Assembly (NCBI GenBank): GCA_030628225.1
Contig: DAOVRJ010000099.1
Span: forward strand, 1-8,521
Source of the DNA: Candidatus Zixiibacteriota bacterium
GTDB lineage: Bacteria > SM23-81
Reading direction: 5' to 3'
Length of the DNA: 8,521 nucleotides
Positions 1 to 5,884 of the stretch are shown one piece after another. Within the stretch, counting starts at the first letter, position 1. Each line of letters starts with the position of its first letter. Both the position numbers and the translations under genes were made by a program. The notes beneath the pieces are model-generated. The model saw nothing but the letters and a program-made list of their open reading frames with translations, made no database searches and was not told the DNA's origin.

Positions 1-180
1 CTTGCCCTGTTCCTGGCCGTGTTGGTGGGAGCTGTTGCCGGTATTACTTTGATTGCATTAGGGCTGAAAAAGCGCTGGGAGCACATCCCCTTTGGGCCAT
101 TCATCGCCGCAGGGACCATTTTGGTCGTCTTCTGGGGCGAGGGCATCTCCCGAGCGTATTGGCAGTTGTTTCTCCTATAA
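1..180 (+). CDS. pilD: Prepilin peptidase (PilD/GspO family), C-terminal fragment
   Basis: The 5' end lies outside the window; reading frame 1 is open from base 1 to TAA at 178-180 and gives 59 residues. The product is an inner-membrane aspartic protease that removes the short positively charged leader of type IV prepilins and N-methylates the new first residue. The visible part shows a hydrophobic helix (LALFLAVLVGAVAGITLIAL), then a basic turn (KKRW), then HIPFGPFIAAG and a last hydrophobic helix ending in WQLFLL. The IPFGPF-(I/L)-AAG motif followed by a final membrane helix is the usual end of this family. The catalytic GxGD region lies upstream and cannot be seen. Its position directly before a set of prepilin genes supports the call. 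The stop codon abuts the riboswitch, so transcription of the leader probably starts inside this gene or comes by read-through. No convincing promoter was found here. Confidence 0.88.
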   Translation, partial: LALFLAVLVGAVAGITLIALGLKKRWEHIPFGPFIAAGTILVVFWGEGISRAYWQLFLL

Positions 181-211
181 AGGCAAACCACTCGCGAGAG
201 TGGGACGCAAA

Positions 212-298
212 GCCACGGGTCTTTTGATGTGGCCACGGATCGCCTGTATAAGGCGCCGGGCCAGAGTGAGACGCCCAACCAGAGCCGTCCAGCCACGG
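212..298 (+). repeat. Three copies of GCCACGG in the leader RNA
   Basis: The heptamer GCCACGG occurs at 212-218, 232-238 and 292-298, that is at offsets of 20 and 60 bases. The first copy is the conserved core strand of the aptamer; the other two lie in the insertion. The third copy is part of a nine-base identity (AGCCACGGG). The copies could compete for the same pairing partners or reflect local duplication. Confidence 0.5.
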
Positions 299-319
299 GC
301 TATGGGCTTCGAACTCGAG
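226..319 (+). other. 94-nt structured insertion in the riboswitch's second hairpin
   Basis: This stretch replaces the terminal loop of the ligand-binding hairpin. It is GC-rich and can form several local stems: CGCCT-GTATA-AGGCG (241-255), GGGC (258-261) with GCCC (273-276), CCGT (285-288) with ACGG (295-298), and CTTCG-AACT-CGAGG (307-320). It also repeats pieces of the aptamer: AGAGTGAGACGC at 263-274 resembles AGAGTGGGACGC at 197-208 (one mismatch), and AGCCACGGG at 291-299 is identical to 211-219. It could be an expanded hairpin or the remnant of a second aptamer in tandem. Neither reading is proven. Confidence 0.55.
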
Positions 320-335
320 GAAAGATAGCCGGGCT

Positions 336-360
336 GCAGGAGGCATTGTGATCTACTTGC
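336..360 (+). promoter_or_regulatory. Candidate antiterminator hairpin overlapping aptamer 3' end
   Basis: GCAGGAGG (336-343) can pair with CTACTTGC (353-360): G-C, C-G, A-U, G-U, G-C, an A-A mismatch, G-U, G-C, with loop 344-352. This uses bases 336-337 that also close the aptamer, and the whole 5' arm of the terminator stem. Aptamer closure and this hairpin therefore exclude each other, as do this hairpin and the terminator. If real, ligand binding would favour the terminator (an OFF switch). The pairing is weak and was worked out by eye. Confidence 0.35.
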
Positions 361-383
361 ATCCGGCAAGTAGATTTTTTTTT
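351..383 (+). terminator. Intrinsic terminator between riboswitch and first pilin gene
   Basis: A perfect 10-bp stem, ATCTACTTGC (351-360) with GCAAGTAGAT (366-375), has a five-base loop (ATCCG) and is followed by eight T (376-383). It starts about 14 bases after the aptamer consensus and ends directly before the GAGGAG ribosome binding site (384-389) of the first pilin gene. A terminator here makes sense only as the expression platform of the riboswitch, since it would otherwise block the operon. Confidence 0.9.
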
Positions 384-396
384 GAGGAGTGGACCA

Positions 397-882
397 ATGT
401 TTGCTCTGAAAGGGGATGCCCGGGGTATGACCCTGGTGGAGATAGTCGTGGTGCTGGCCATCATGGGAATTCTGGCCGCTCTGGCCGTGCCCAGCTTCAT
501 CAAGTACCTGCCGGGCGTCAAGCTCAAAGGGGATACCCGGAATGTGGCCTCCGTTTCCAGGCTGGCCAGGATGAGGGCCGTGGCCGAGGGTGCCCAGTAC
601 GGTATCTTCTTCGATGATGATCATACGCCCGCCCAGTTTATCCTGTTCCAGGATGTGAACGGGAACGAGGAATTTGATATCTCGGCGGATGAGGTGATCT
701 TCAGCCAGGAGCTTTACAAGAATACGCTGTTTCGCCGTGTGGATTTTGCCAACGATGTGGCCATCTTCAAAGCGGATGGTTCCTCCAACGGTGGTTGGGT
801 TTCCCTGGGCCTGAAGGAGAGAAGCGATTCCCTGGTGGTGGATATCCTGCCCAGCACCGGCCGAGTAAAGGTGATAAAATGA
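397..882 (+). CDS. fimT: Minor type IV prepilin, FimT/GspH-like
   Basis: This 161-residue prepilin is probably a minor pilin of the tip or priming complex, inserted in the inner membrane before assembly. The class III leader is MFALKGDARG, cleaved before MTLVEI, with Gly at -1 and Glu at +5. A hydrophobic helix follows (VVVLAIMGILAALAVPSF, about residues 16-33). The rest looks like the GspH/FimT globular domain, ending in a strand of the type tGRvkV close to the C-terminus, as is common in that family. The start is ATG 397, set by GAGGAG at 384-389 with 7 nt spacing; an in-frame TTG at 382 lies inside the terminator T-tract and is not used. It is the first gene after the riboswitch-terminator and overlaps the next gene by four bases (ATGA), so translation is probably coupled. 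The family is clear; the exact FimT versus FimU or GspH label is less so. Confidence 0.85.
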   Translation: MFALKGDARGMTLVEIVVVLAIMGILAALAVPSFIKYLPGVKLKGDTRNVASVSRLARMRAVAEGAQYGIFFDDDHTPAQFILFQDVNGNEEFDISADEVIFSQELYKNTLFRRVDFANDVAIFKADGSSNGGWVSLGLKERSDSLVVDILPSTGRVKVIK

Positions 883-1271
883 ACAAGCTATGGATCATGA
901 TCAGGTCGGATAAGAGGGGAATGAGTCTGGTGGAGATCATGGTGGCCATGATCATCCTGGGCATCGCCCTCTCCTGGCTGGCCCCGCTGGTCATCATCGC
1001 CATGCGGGGAACCAGACGGGGCGGCGATCTGACCCAAGCCACGACCCTGGCGCAGGACAAGCTGGAGGAGTTCAGGAGCATGAGCTACGCCTCCATGCTG
1101 GCCAGTCCCACGGGCCAGGATACCCTGCGTGGTGTGGCCAGAAGCTGGGCGGTAACCGAAGAAACAGGCCAACCAGGGCTGGCGCGCATCCTGATCGATC
1201 TGAGCTGGTACGATGATGCCGGCGATGAGCATCAGGTCCAGTTCGTCTCGCTGCGGGCCCGGGCCCAGTGA
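879..1271 (+). CDS. pilV: Minor type IV prepilin, PilV/GspI-like
   Basis: This 130-residue minor prepilin starts at ATG 879, which overlaps the stop of the preceding gene (ATGA). The ribosome binding site is AAGGTGAT at 868-875. The leader MNKLWIMIRSDKRG is cleaved before MSLVEIMVAMIILGIALSWL, with Gly -1 and Glu +5. The short globular part contains TTLAQDKLEEF (about residues 52-62), close to the A..LA..K.E...  pattern usual in PilV/GspI proteins, and it ends in strands around ILIDLSWYDDAGDEHQVQF. It belongs with the other minor pilins and should be processed by the prepilin peptidase upstream. It is short for PilV but typical for loci of this type. A GspI-like label would be equally fair. 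Confidence 0.83.
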   Translation: MNKLWIMIRSDKRGMSLVEIMVAMIILGIALSWLAPLVIIAMRGTRRGGDLTQATTLAQDKLEEFRSMSYASMLASPTGQDTLRGVARSWAVTEETGQPGLARILIDLSWYDDAGDEHQVQFVSLRARAQ

Positions 1272-1302
1272 GGTTGATGGGACGATGGGGGGCAAAAAAA
1301 GG

Positions 1303-2139
1303 ATGGGATTGAAGGACATGAAAAACTCTGCCGGTTTTTCCCTGGTGGAGATGGTGGTGGCCACAGCCATCTTGGGGATCATCATCACCTCCGCCCTTTC
1401 CCTGTATCTCACACAGCAGAAACAGTGGCTGATCCAGGAGCAGGTCGCCGATATGCAGCAGAACGTACGTGTGTCCATGGATGAGCTGACCAGGAACCTG
1501 CGCATGGCCGGCTGTGGGGTTTTACCCGCCGGGCTGCAGCCCATCGAGTTGATGGACGCCGACCCAGACACCCTGATTCTTCGGCAGAACCTCGCTGAGT
1601 GCCACATCACAGTCGGCCTTAATGTTCAATCGAACGTCATACACACACATGACGATCCGACATGCTTTGTGCCGGGTATGAGAACCTTCATCTGGGACGA
1701 TGCCGGCCAGGGGGAGTGGTTCACCGTGGAGGGCGTGTATACCAACGAGGGGAGTGGGTGGGAAGAGGTTCACGCCACCGAAAATTTGGAAAACAACTAT
1801 AACAAAAACGACAATCCTCAGGTGATGGTGATGACCGAGGTCAAATACTACATCGACCAGACCACGGACCAGACCCATCCCACTCTTATGCGTTCCACAA
1901 ACGGTCTGCCGGCCCAGGCTTTTGCCGAGAACATCGAGGATTTCCAGGTTGTCTACCTGATGAAAGACGGGAGTACCACCTCGACGCCCAGTAGCCTGGA
2001 TGATGTGCGGGTCGTTCAGATCGAGTTGTGGGCCAGGACGGCTCGCCAGGACCACGACTGGACAGACGAGGATTATGATGATGGCTATCGTCGCCGGACT
2101 CTGAAGTCCTACGTGGATGTCCGGAACCTGGGGATCTGA
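1303..2139 (+). CDS. pilW: Minor type IV prepilin, PilW-like (copy 1)
   Basis: This 278-residue PilW/GspJ-type minor prepilin has the leader MGLKDMKNSAG, cleaved before FSLVEMVVATAILGIIITSA, with Gly -1 and Glu +5. The helix runs into LSLYLTQQKQWLIQEQ and a long amphipathic segment with MDELTRNLRMAGCG (about residues 59-72), the PilW signature region. Start choice: ATG 1285, 1303 and 1318 are all in frame. I chose 1303 because it gives the same leader length (11) and the same total length (278) as the next gene; the ribosome binding site is poor for all three (GGGGGG at 1287-1292 is the best upstream purine run for 1303). Cysteines 71, 100 and 121 are shared with the second copy and could form a disulfide. 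The gene follows pilV after 31 bases. PilW-like minor pilins act in pilus priming and tip assembly; a specific role here is not shown. Confidence 0.83.
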   Translation: MGLKDMKNSAGFSLVEMVVATAILGIIITSALSLYLTQQKQWLIQEQVADMQQNVRVSMDELTRNLRMAGCGVLPAGLQPIELMDADPDTLILRQNLAECHITVGLNVQSNVIHTHDDPTCFVPGMRTFIWDDAGQGEWFTVEGVYTNEGSGWEEVHATENLENNYNKNDNPQVMVMTEVKYYIDQTTDQTHPTLMRSTNGLPAQAFAENIEDFQVVYLMKDGSTTSTPSSLDDVRVVQIELWARTARQDHDWTDEDYDDGYRRRTLKSYVDVRNLGI

Positions 2140-2179
2140 GGCGAGCTGTCAGATTTAAGGGCGAAATGGAACAAAACGG

Positions 2180-3016
2180 ATGAAAACGAAGATTCTTAAA
2201 AGATCTGCCGGCTTTTCCCTGGTGGAGATGTTGGTGGCCACGGCCATCCTGGGGATCATAGTCAGCTCCGCCCTTTCCCTGTATCTCACACAGCAGAAGC
2301 AGTGGTTGATCCAGGAACAGGTTGCCGAGATGCAACAGAACATCCGCGTGTCCATGGATGAGCTGACCAGGAACCTGCGCATGGCCGGCTGTGGGAATTT
2401 TCCCGCCGGGCTGGATTTTATACTCTCGGATGACACAGACCCGGACAGCCTCACCCTTAGGCAAAGCCTCAGCGATTGTCATGTGACCCTGGGCAAGAGT
2501 ACTCAATCGAACACCATGCACACCCACGACGACGTGGGGTGTTTTCAGACCGGGTTGAGGGCGTTCATCTGGGACGATACCGGCCAGCAGGAGTGGTTCA
2601 CCGTGGACCATGTGGATACTAATGAAGGGGAGGGGTGGTACGAGATTCATTCCGAATCCAATTTGACCAACGTATATGACACAGATGACGATCCCCAGGT
2701 GATGGTTATGTCCGAGGCCACATACTACGTTGACCAGATCACGGACCAGGGCCACCCCGTTCTGATGCGCTCCACAAATGGCCTGCCGGCTCAAGCCTTC
2801 GCCGAGGACATCGAGGATTTCCAGGTGGTCTACCTGATGAAAGACGGGAGCACCACCTCGGCACCGGCCAGCTTGGGGGATGTACGGGTCGTTCGGATCG
2901 AATTGCGGGCCAGGACGAGGCGCCAGGACCAGGAGTGGACCGACGATGACTTTGAGGATGGCTATCGTCGCCGGACCCTTACCTCCTGGATCGATGTCCG
3001 CAACATGGGCATTTGA
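2180..3016 (+). CDS. pilW: Minor type IV prepilin, PilW-like (copy 2, tandem paralogue)
   Basis: This 278-residue protein aligns without gaps to the preceding gene product; by hand count about 202 of 278 residues match (73%). The leader MKTKILKRSAG is cleaved before FSLVEMLVATAILGIIVSSA, with Gly -1 and Glu +5. Divergence is uneven: about 90% identity over residues 9-76 (leader end, helix and its continuation), about 59% over 77-180, about 83% over 181-240. Cys 71, 100 and 121 are kept. The start ATG 2180 has a weak ribosome binding site (ATGGA at 2167-2170 or AAGG at 2157-2160), and the 40-base gap to copy 1 shows nothing else. This looks like a duplication in which the shaft-forming part is conserved and the exposed globular face has diverged. 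Both copies look intact. Confidence 0.83.
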   Translation: MKTKILKRSAGFSLVEMLVATAILGIIVSSALSLYLTQQKQWLIQEQVAEMQQNIRVSMDELTRNLRMAGCGNFPAGLDFILSDDTDPDSLTLRQSLSDCHVTLGKSTQSNTMHTHDDVGCFQTGLRAFIWDDTGQQEWFTVDHVDTNEGEGWYEIHSESNLTNVYDTDDDPQVMVMSEATYYVDQITDQGHPVLMRSTNGLPAQAFAEDIEDFQVVYLMKDGSTTSAPASLGDVRVVRIELRARTRRQDQEWTDDDFEDGYRRRTLTSWIDVRNMGI

Positions 3017-3031
3017 GAGAAACTCCATCTA

Positions 3032-3048
3032 AGAATCGAGGTGATTCT
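3032..3048 (+). promoter_or_regulatory. Small hairpin displaying the pilX ribosome binding site
   Basis: AGAATC (3032-3037) and GATTCT (3043-3048) form a perfect 6-bp inverted repeat whose five-base loop is GAGGT, the ribosome binding site of the ATG at 3050. The stem is A/T-rich and weak. It may keep the site exposed or tune initiation; it could also be chance. Confidence 0.35.
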
Positions 3049-3049
3049 C

Positions 3050-4705
3050 ATGAAACGCCGAACGCTCCTATTCGTGATCTCGCCCATGAGAAACCAGAGA
3101 GGAGTCGCCCTGCTCGTTGTGCTGGCCATCGTCCTCATGTTGACTGTTGTGGGAACGGTGGCAGTAATTACCTCCAAGACAGAGATGGATATCAGCGGGG
3201 TGGAACGGACGGAGACTATGGCTTTTTATGCTGCGGAGGCCGGGGTGGAGAAGGCCCTTGCCGTCATCCTGGTCAGCTACGAGACCTATGGGATACCGCC
3301 TGACCCTCTGCCCGCCGGACAGATGGATTTAAACGGGTACACTGTGACCTATAGCACCGTCGACAACGGGCCGGCGAATTTCGAAATGCTCACCCATGGT
3401 GCCTACAAGGGGCTGTATGCTCTGTTGAAGTCCTTCACCGTCGAGGCCCAGGCCACCGGTGGGTCTTACAATGCTCTGGCTCAGGTTTCCCAGATAGTGG
3501 AAGACGCCCTGATTCCGGTGTTTCAGTTCGCCGTCTTCTATGAGGAAGATCTGGAGATCGCCCCCGGCCCGGCCATGACCCTGGCCGGACGGGTACACAC
3601 CAATGCTGATATGTACCTGCAGTCCAACATCAACCTGAAAATCGATTCTTACACCACAGCCGCCGGCAACATCTATCACGGCAGGCATCCCGACTCGGGC
3701 AAGAGCGATAGCTACGGCGATGTGCTGATCAAGGACGCTGCTGGAGTGTACCAGAATATGAAGAATGGAGATGGAACCTGGCTGGATTCCCAGGACGATA
3801 GTTGGGTGTTTTCTTCCATTCAGCGCTGGGATGGTTTGGTCGAGGATAGTTATCACGGTATTACGGAGCTCTATCTGCCGGTGGTCAGTGAGGGGGAGTC
3901 CATAGAGCTCATAAAACGGGGGAGCGATAACCCGGATAGCTTTGAGCATAAGGCCGATTTGAAATTAGTGGATGGTGCCGTCTATTTCAGGAACGAGCAG
4001 GCAGAATGGGTGGATGTGACCCAGCCAATGGAGGATGATGAGATTCTCACCTATGCTTCCTTCTACAATTATCGTGAGGGCAAGTGGATATCATCCTACG
4101 ATATCGACATTTCCAAGCTGAACACCAGTAACTATTTCCCAGACAACGGGATCATCTACGCCGCCCATACCGATAAGATTCACGGGGCCATCCGCCTGGT
4201 AGAGGGATCCGAGCTGGGCGGGCCCCTGACAGTGGCCACGGAAAATCCGCTCTACACCCTGGGAGACTACAACAGCGTTGACAAACAGCCTGCAGCGCTG
4301 CTCACCGATACCTATAACGTCCTTTCCAACAACTGGAGCGATGCCATGAGCACCAGTTCCCTGAACTCGAGGACGGCCAGCAATACCACCGTCAACGCCT
4401 GTTTTATGACCGGTCTGGTGCCCAGTCAGAGCAGCCATTACAGCGGTGGTCTGGAGAATCTGCCCCGCTTTTTGGAGAAGTGGACCAGCAAGACCTTCTG
4501 CTATCGTGGTTCGATGGTGGATACCTGGGAAAGTGAAGTTGCCACCGGCACGTGGTATTATGGAGGTCTATATTATACAGCCCCTAACCGTGACTGGGCT
4601 TTCGATCCCATGTACCTGGATCCCACAAAGCTGCCTCCGGGAACGCCCCAGGTCAACGCGGTACAACGGGGCCGCTGGATGAACCAGCTGGCTTCCTCGG
4701 AATAA
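3050..4705 (+). CDS. pilX: Large PilX-like type IV pilus assembly protein
   Basis: A 551-residue protein with a PilX-type N-terminus: basic leader ending RNQRG, then VALLVVLAIVLMLTVVGTVAV (about residues 19-39) and a continuing helix through TSKTEMDISGVERTETMAFY and AAEAGVEKAL. Unlike the other minor pilins, position +5 is not Glu, as is usual for PilX and GspK proteins, which cap the pilus tip complex. The C-terminal part is far larger than classical PilX (roughly 200 aa in Pseudomonas). It holds TLAGRVHTNADMYL (about residues 177-190) and, near the end, APNRDWAFDP and LPPGTP, a pattern I recognise from long PilX_N proteins of pilus-rich anaerobes. Start: ATG 3050 with GAGGT at 3038-3042; GTG 3041 overlaps that site, and ATG 3086 would give a shorter classical leader (MRNQRG) but lacks a binding site. 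It is the last gene of the minor-pilin operon. The role of the big domain is unknown; an adhesin-like tip function is only a guess. Confidence 0.75.
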   Translation: MKRRTLLFVISPMRNQRGVALLVVLAIVLMLTVVGTVAVITSKTEMDISGVERTETMAFYAAEAGVEKALAVILVSYETYGIPPDPLPAGQMDLNGYTVTYSTVDNGPANFEMLTHGAYKGLYALLKSFTVEAQATGGSYNALAQVSQIVEDALIPVFQFAVFYEEDLEIAPGPAMTLAGRVHTNADMYLQSNINLKIDSYTTAAGNIYHGRHPDSGKSDSYGDVLIKDAAGVYQNMKNGDGTWLDSQDDSWVFSSIQRWDGLVEDSYHGITELYLPVVSEGESIELIKRGSDNPDSFEHKADLKLVDGAVYFRNEQAEWVDVTQPMEDDEILTYASFYNYREGKWISSYDIDISKLNTSNYFPDNGIIYAAHTDKIHGAIRLVEGSELGGPLTVATENPLYTLGDYNSVDKQPAALLTDTYNVLSNNWSDAMSTSSLNSRTASNTTVNACFMTGLVPSQSSHYSGGLENLPRFLEKWTSKTFCYRGSMVDTWESEVATGTWYYGGLYYTAPNRDWAFDPMYLDPTKLPPGTPQVNAVQRGRWMNQLASSE

Positions 4706-4759
4706 GGCGGCTGGTGATGGATGAGATGTGCTGGCCGTTAAAAATCATTTCGATTTCCC

Positions 4760-4789
4760 TTGACAAAAGGCATTCTGTGGGTACATTAT
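4760..4789 (+). promoter_or_regulatory. Sigma70-type promoter for pilMNOPQ
   Basis: A perfect -35 box TTGACA lies at 4760-4765. A -10 candidate is TACATT (4782-4787, 16-nt spacer) or CATTAT (4784-4789, 18-nt spacer), each matching four of six consensus bases. Transcription would start near 4795, about 40 bases before the pilM start. The promoter lies in the only sizeable gap (129 bases) of the two pilus operons. Confidence 0.65.
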
Positions 4790-4799
4790 GTTCTCACCC

Positions 4800-4817
4800 G
4801 AGAGGTCACGGCCTCTC
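4800..4817 (+). promoter_or_regulatory. Leader hairpin upstream of pilM
   Basis: GAGAGG (4800-4805) pairs with CCTCTC (4812-4817) around a six-base loop. It would lie at the extreme 5' end of the mRNA from the promoter at 4760 and ends five bases before the AAAGGAG ribosome binding site. It may stabilise the transcript, or it could be an operator. No T-run follows, so it is not a terminator. Confidence 0.45.
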
Positions 4818-4834
4818 CTGCAAAGGAGATGAAC

Positions 4835-5881
4835 GTGTTTAAGCGGAAGATAAAGACCTCCGTGGGGCTGGATATCGGTAACTTTTCCAGCAAATTAGTG
4901 CAGTTGGAGTTCTTTCCTCATGGTCAAAGGCTGCTCTCTTACGGCATTCACCAATTTCCCCTGAACACGATTGTCGGCGGCCAGATTAAGAACAAAGAGG
5001 CGGTGATTGCCGGCATCAAGCACTTAATTCAGCGATGTGATCCGCACATTAAAGAGGTTGTGATCTCCGTCTCCGGACGCGGAGTGATCACCGATAAACT
5101 CACTCTACAACGGCGCAAAGGCGTCAAGACCAGCCAATTGGTGCGTTTTGAGGCCGAGCAGCGTTGTCCCTTTGATGTGGATGACGTGACCTTAGATTAT
5201 AAGGTTGTTAAAGTGGATGAGAAGTCGGATTGTATGGATGTCGTCCTGGTGGCCGCCAAGAACGAGACTCTTTATGACCAGTTGGCAGTGGTCTACGAGG
5301 CCGATCTCAAGCCGGTAGTAGTGGATGTGGACGCTTTTGCCCTCTACAACACCTGGGAGACCAATTATCCGCCGGATGAGCAGCTGAATACGGTCCTGGT
5401 CAACATCGGCGCTGAGGTGACCAATGTGGTGTTCGTTCACCAGGGCACCTATCACTCCACCCGAGATCTGTCCGTGGCCGGCAACAGCTTTGTGAAAACA
5501 GTGCAAAGGCAAATGGGTGTTGCTGCGGAGCTGGTTCATCAGGCCCTCCAGGGAAAGATGGACCCCAAGCTGGATCACAGCACCTTCATGTTTGCCGTGA
5601 ACAAAAGCAGCGAGATGTTGTCCAAAGAGCTGGATCTGGCCTTCTCCTATTTTAAGTCAGAGGCCAAAGTGGATAAGATCGATCGCATCTTGCTCAGCGG
5701 GGGCTGCTCCCTGATTCCCTGGCTCCCGGGTTTCTTGGAGAAACGGCACCACATTTCCGTAGAGAAGCTGGATCCCCTGAAAGTCATCGAATGTTCAGAT
5801 CAGCTTCAACAAAATGGCCTCAATGAGTTGGCTCCGGTCTTGGCGGTGCCAATTGGCCTAGCCCTGAGACAGGCAAACTGA
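4835..5881 (+). CDS. pilM: Type IV pilus assembly protein PilM, actin-like
   Basis: PilM is a cytoplasmic protein with the actin/FtsA fold that binds nucleotide and the N-terminal tail of PilN, forming the inner ring of the pilus machine. Visible motifs: SVGLDIGNFSSKLVQLE near the N-terminus (phosphate 1; G-L-D-I-G at residues 11-15), TVLVNIGAEVTNVVF (about 184-198, phosphate 2) and ILLSGGCSLIPWL (about 285-297, adenosine loop). At 348 residues it has the usual PilM length. Start: I prefer GTG 4835, because AAAGGAG (4822-4828) is directly adjacent to ATG 4829 with no spacing but six bases from GTG 4835, and the resulting start (MFKRKIK-SVGLDIG) matches other PilM proteins. An open frame reaches up to TTG 4760, but that lies in the promoter. 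pilN starts three bases after the stop, so translation is probably coupled. Confidence 0.93.
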   Translation: MFKRKIKTSVGLDIGNFSSKLVQLEFFPHGQRLLSYGIHQFPLNTIVGGQIKNKEAVIAGIKHLIQRCDPHIKEVVISVSGRGVITDKLTLQRRKGVKTSQLVRFEAEQRCPFDVDDVTLDYKVVKVDEKSDCMDVVLVAAKNETLYDQLAVVYEADLKPVVVDVDAFALYNTWETNYPPDEQLNTVLVNIGAEVTNVVFVHQGTYHSTRDLSVAGNSFVKTVQRQMGVAAELVHQALQGKMDPKLDHSTFMFAVNKSSEMLSKELDLAFSYFKSEAKVDKIDRILLSGGCSLIPWLPGFLEKRHHISVEKLDPLKVIECSDQLQQNGLNELAPVLAVPIGLALRQAN

Positions 5882-5884
5882 AAT

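Larger units (their letters stand above)
177..343 (+). promoter_or_regulatory. Cyclic di-GMP-I (GEMM-I) riboswitch aptamer with expanded second hairpin
   Basis: Seen: GGCAAACC (182-189), then a perfect hairpin CCACTC-GCGA-GAGTGG (188-203) capped by a GNRA loop, then GGACGCAAAGCC-ACGGG (203-219), and near the 3' end AGATAGCCGGGCTGC (323-337). These blocks in this order are the known consensus of the c-di-GMP-I class: the GNRA loop docks into the second hairpin and the ligand sits at the three-way junction. The second hairpin can close by GTCTTTT (219-225) with GAAAGAT (320-326), 7 pairs including two G-U. Between these arms are 94 nt (226-319) instead of a short loop. The closing P1-type helix is weak: only GCA (183-185) with TGC (335-337). 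The first 3' nucleotides after TGC are AGG rather than the usual C. A competing closure AGGC (181-184) with GCCT (242-245) exists. The call is strong for the family; the exact fold is uncertain. It sits in front of pilin genes, a known setting for this riboswitch. Confidence 0.85.
1303..3016 (+). repeat. Tandem duplication of a pilW-like gene
   Basis: Two direct, gapless copies of 837 bases (1303-2139 and 2180-3016) are separated by 40 bases. Many long stretches are near-identical at the DNA level too, for example the segments coding for the membrane helix and for residues near 200-226. Both frames are open, so neither copy is a pseudogene. Confidence 0.85.

Noticed and set aside
159-181. TTGGCA...TATAAA as a promoter for the riboswitch leader
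   Set aside because: The spacer is only 11 bases, too short for a sigma70 promoter, and the start would fall inside the aptamer. A sigma54 -24/-12 pattern was also looked for and not found.
92-346. Open frames on both strands across the end of pilD and the riboswitch
   Set aside because: Low-complexity Arg/Pro/Ser-rich translations overlapping a structured RNA; no family resemblance.
348-617. GTG-initiated frame with AGGAGG at 338-343, reading through the terminator into fimT in another frame
   Set aside because: The protein has no recognisable features and overlaps a clear prepilin gene; the AGGAGG is better explained as part of the riboswitch expression platform.
888-1610. Minus-strand open frame opposite pilV and pilW copy 1
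   Set aside because: Shadow of the + strand genes, which have clear prepilin leaders and binding sites.
1886-3028. Long open frame on the minus strand (380 codons) opposite the pilW genes
   Set aside because: It is a shadow of the duplicated, codon-biased pilW genes; a similar shadow lies opposite the first copy, and the translation has no recognisable domain.
4706-4759. Possible terminator after pilX (AAATC-ATTTC-GATTT)
   Set aside because: The stem is five A/T-rich pairs with no T-run, too weak to call.
4760-4834. Upstream extension of PilM to TTG 4760 or ATG 4829
   Set aside because: TTG 4760 lies in the -35 box; ATG 4829 directly abuts the ribosome binding site with no spacing, while GTG 4835 has normal spacing and gives the usual PilM N-terminus.
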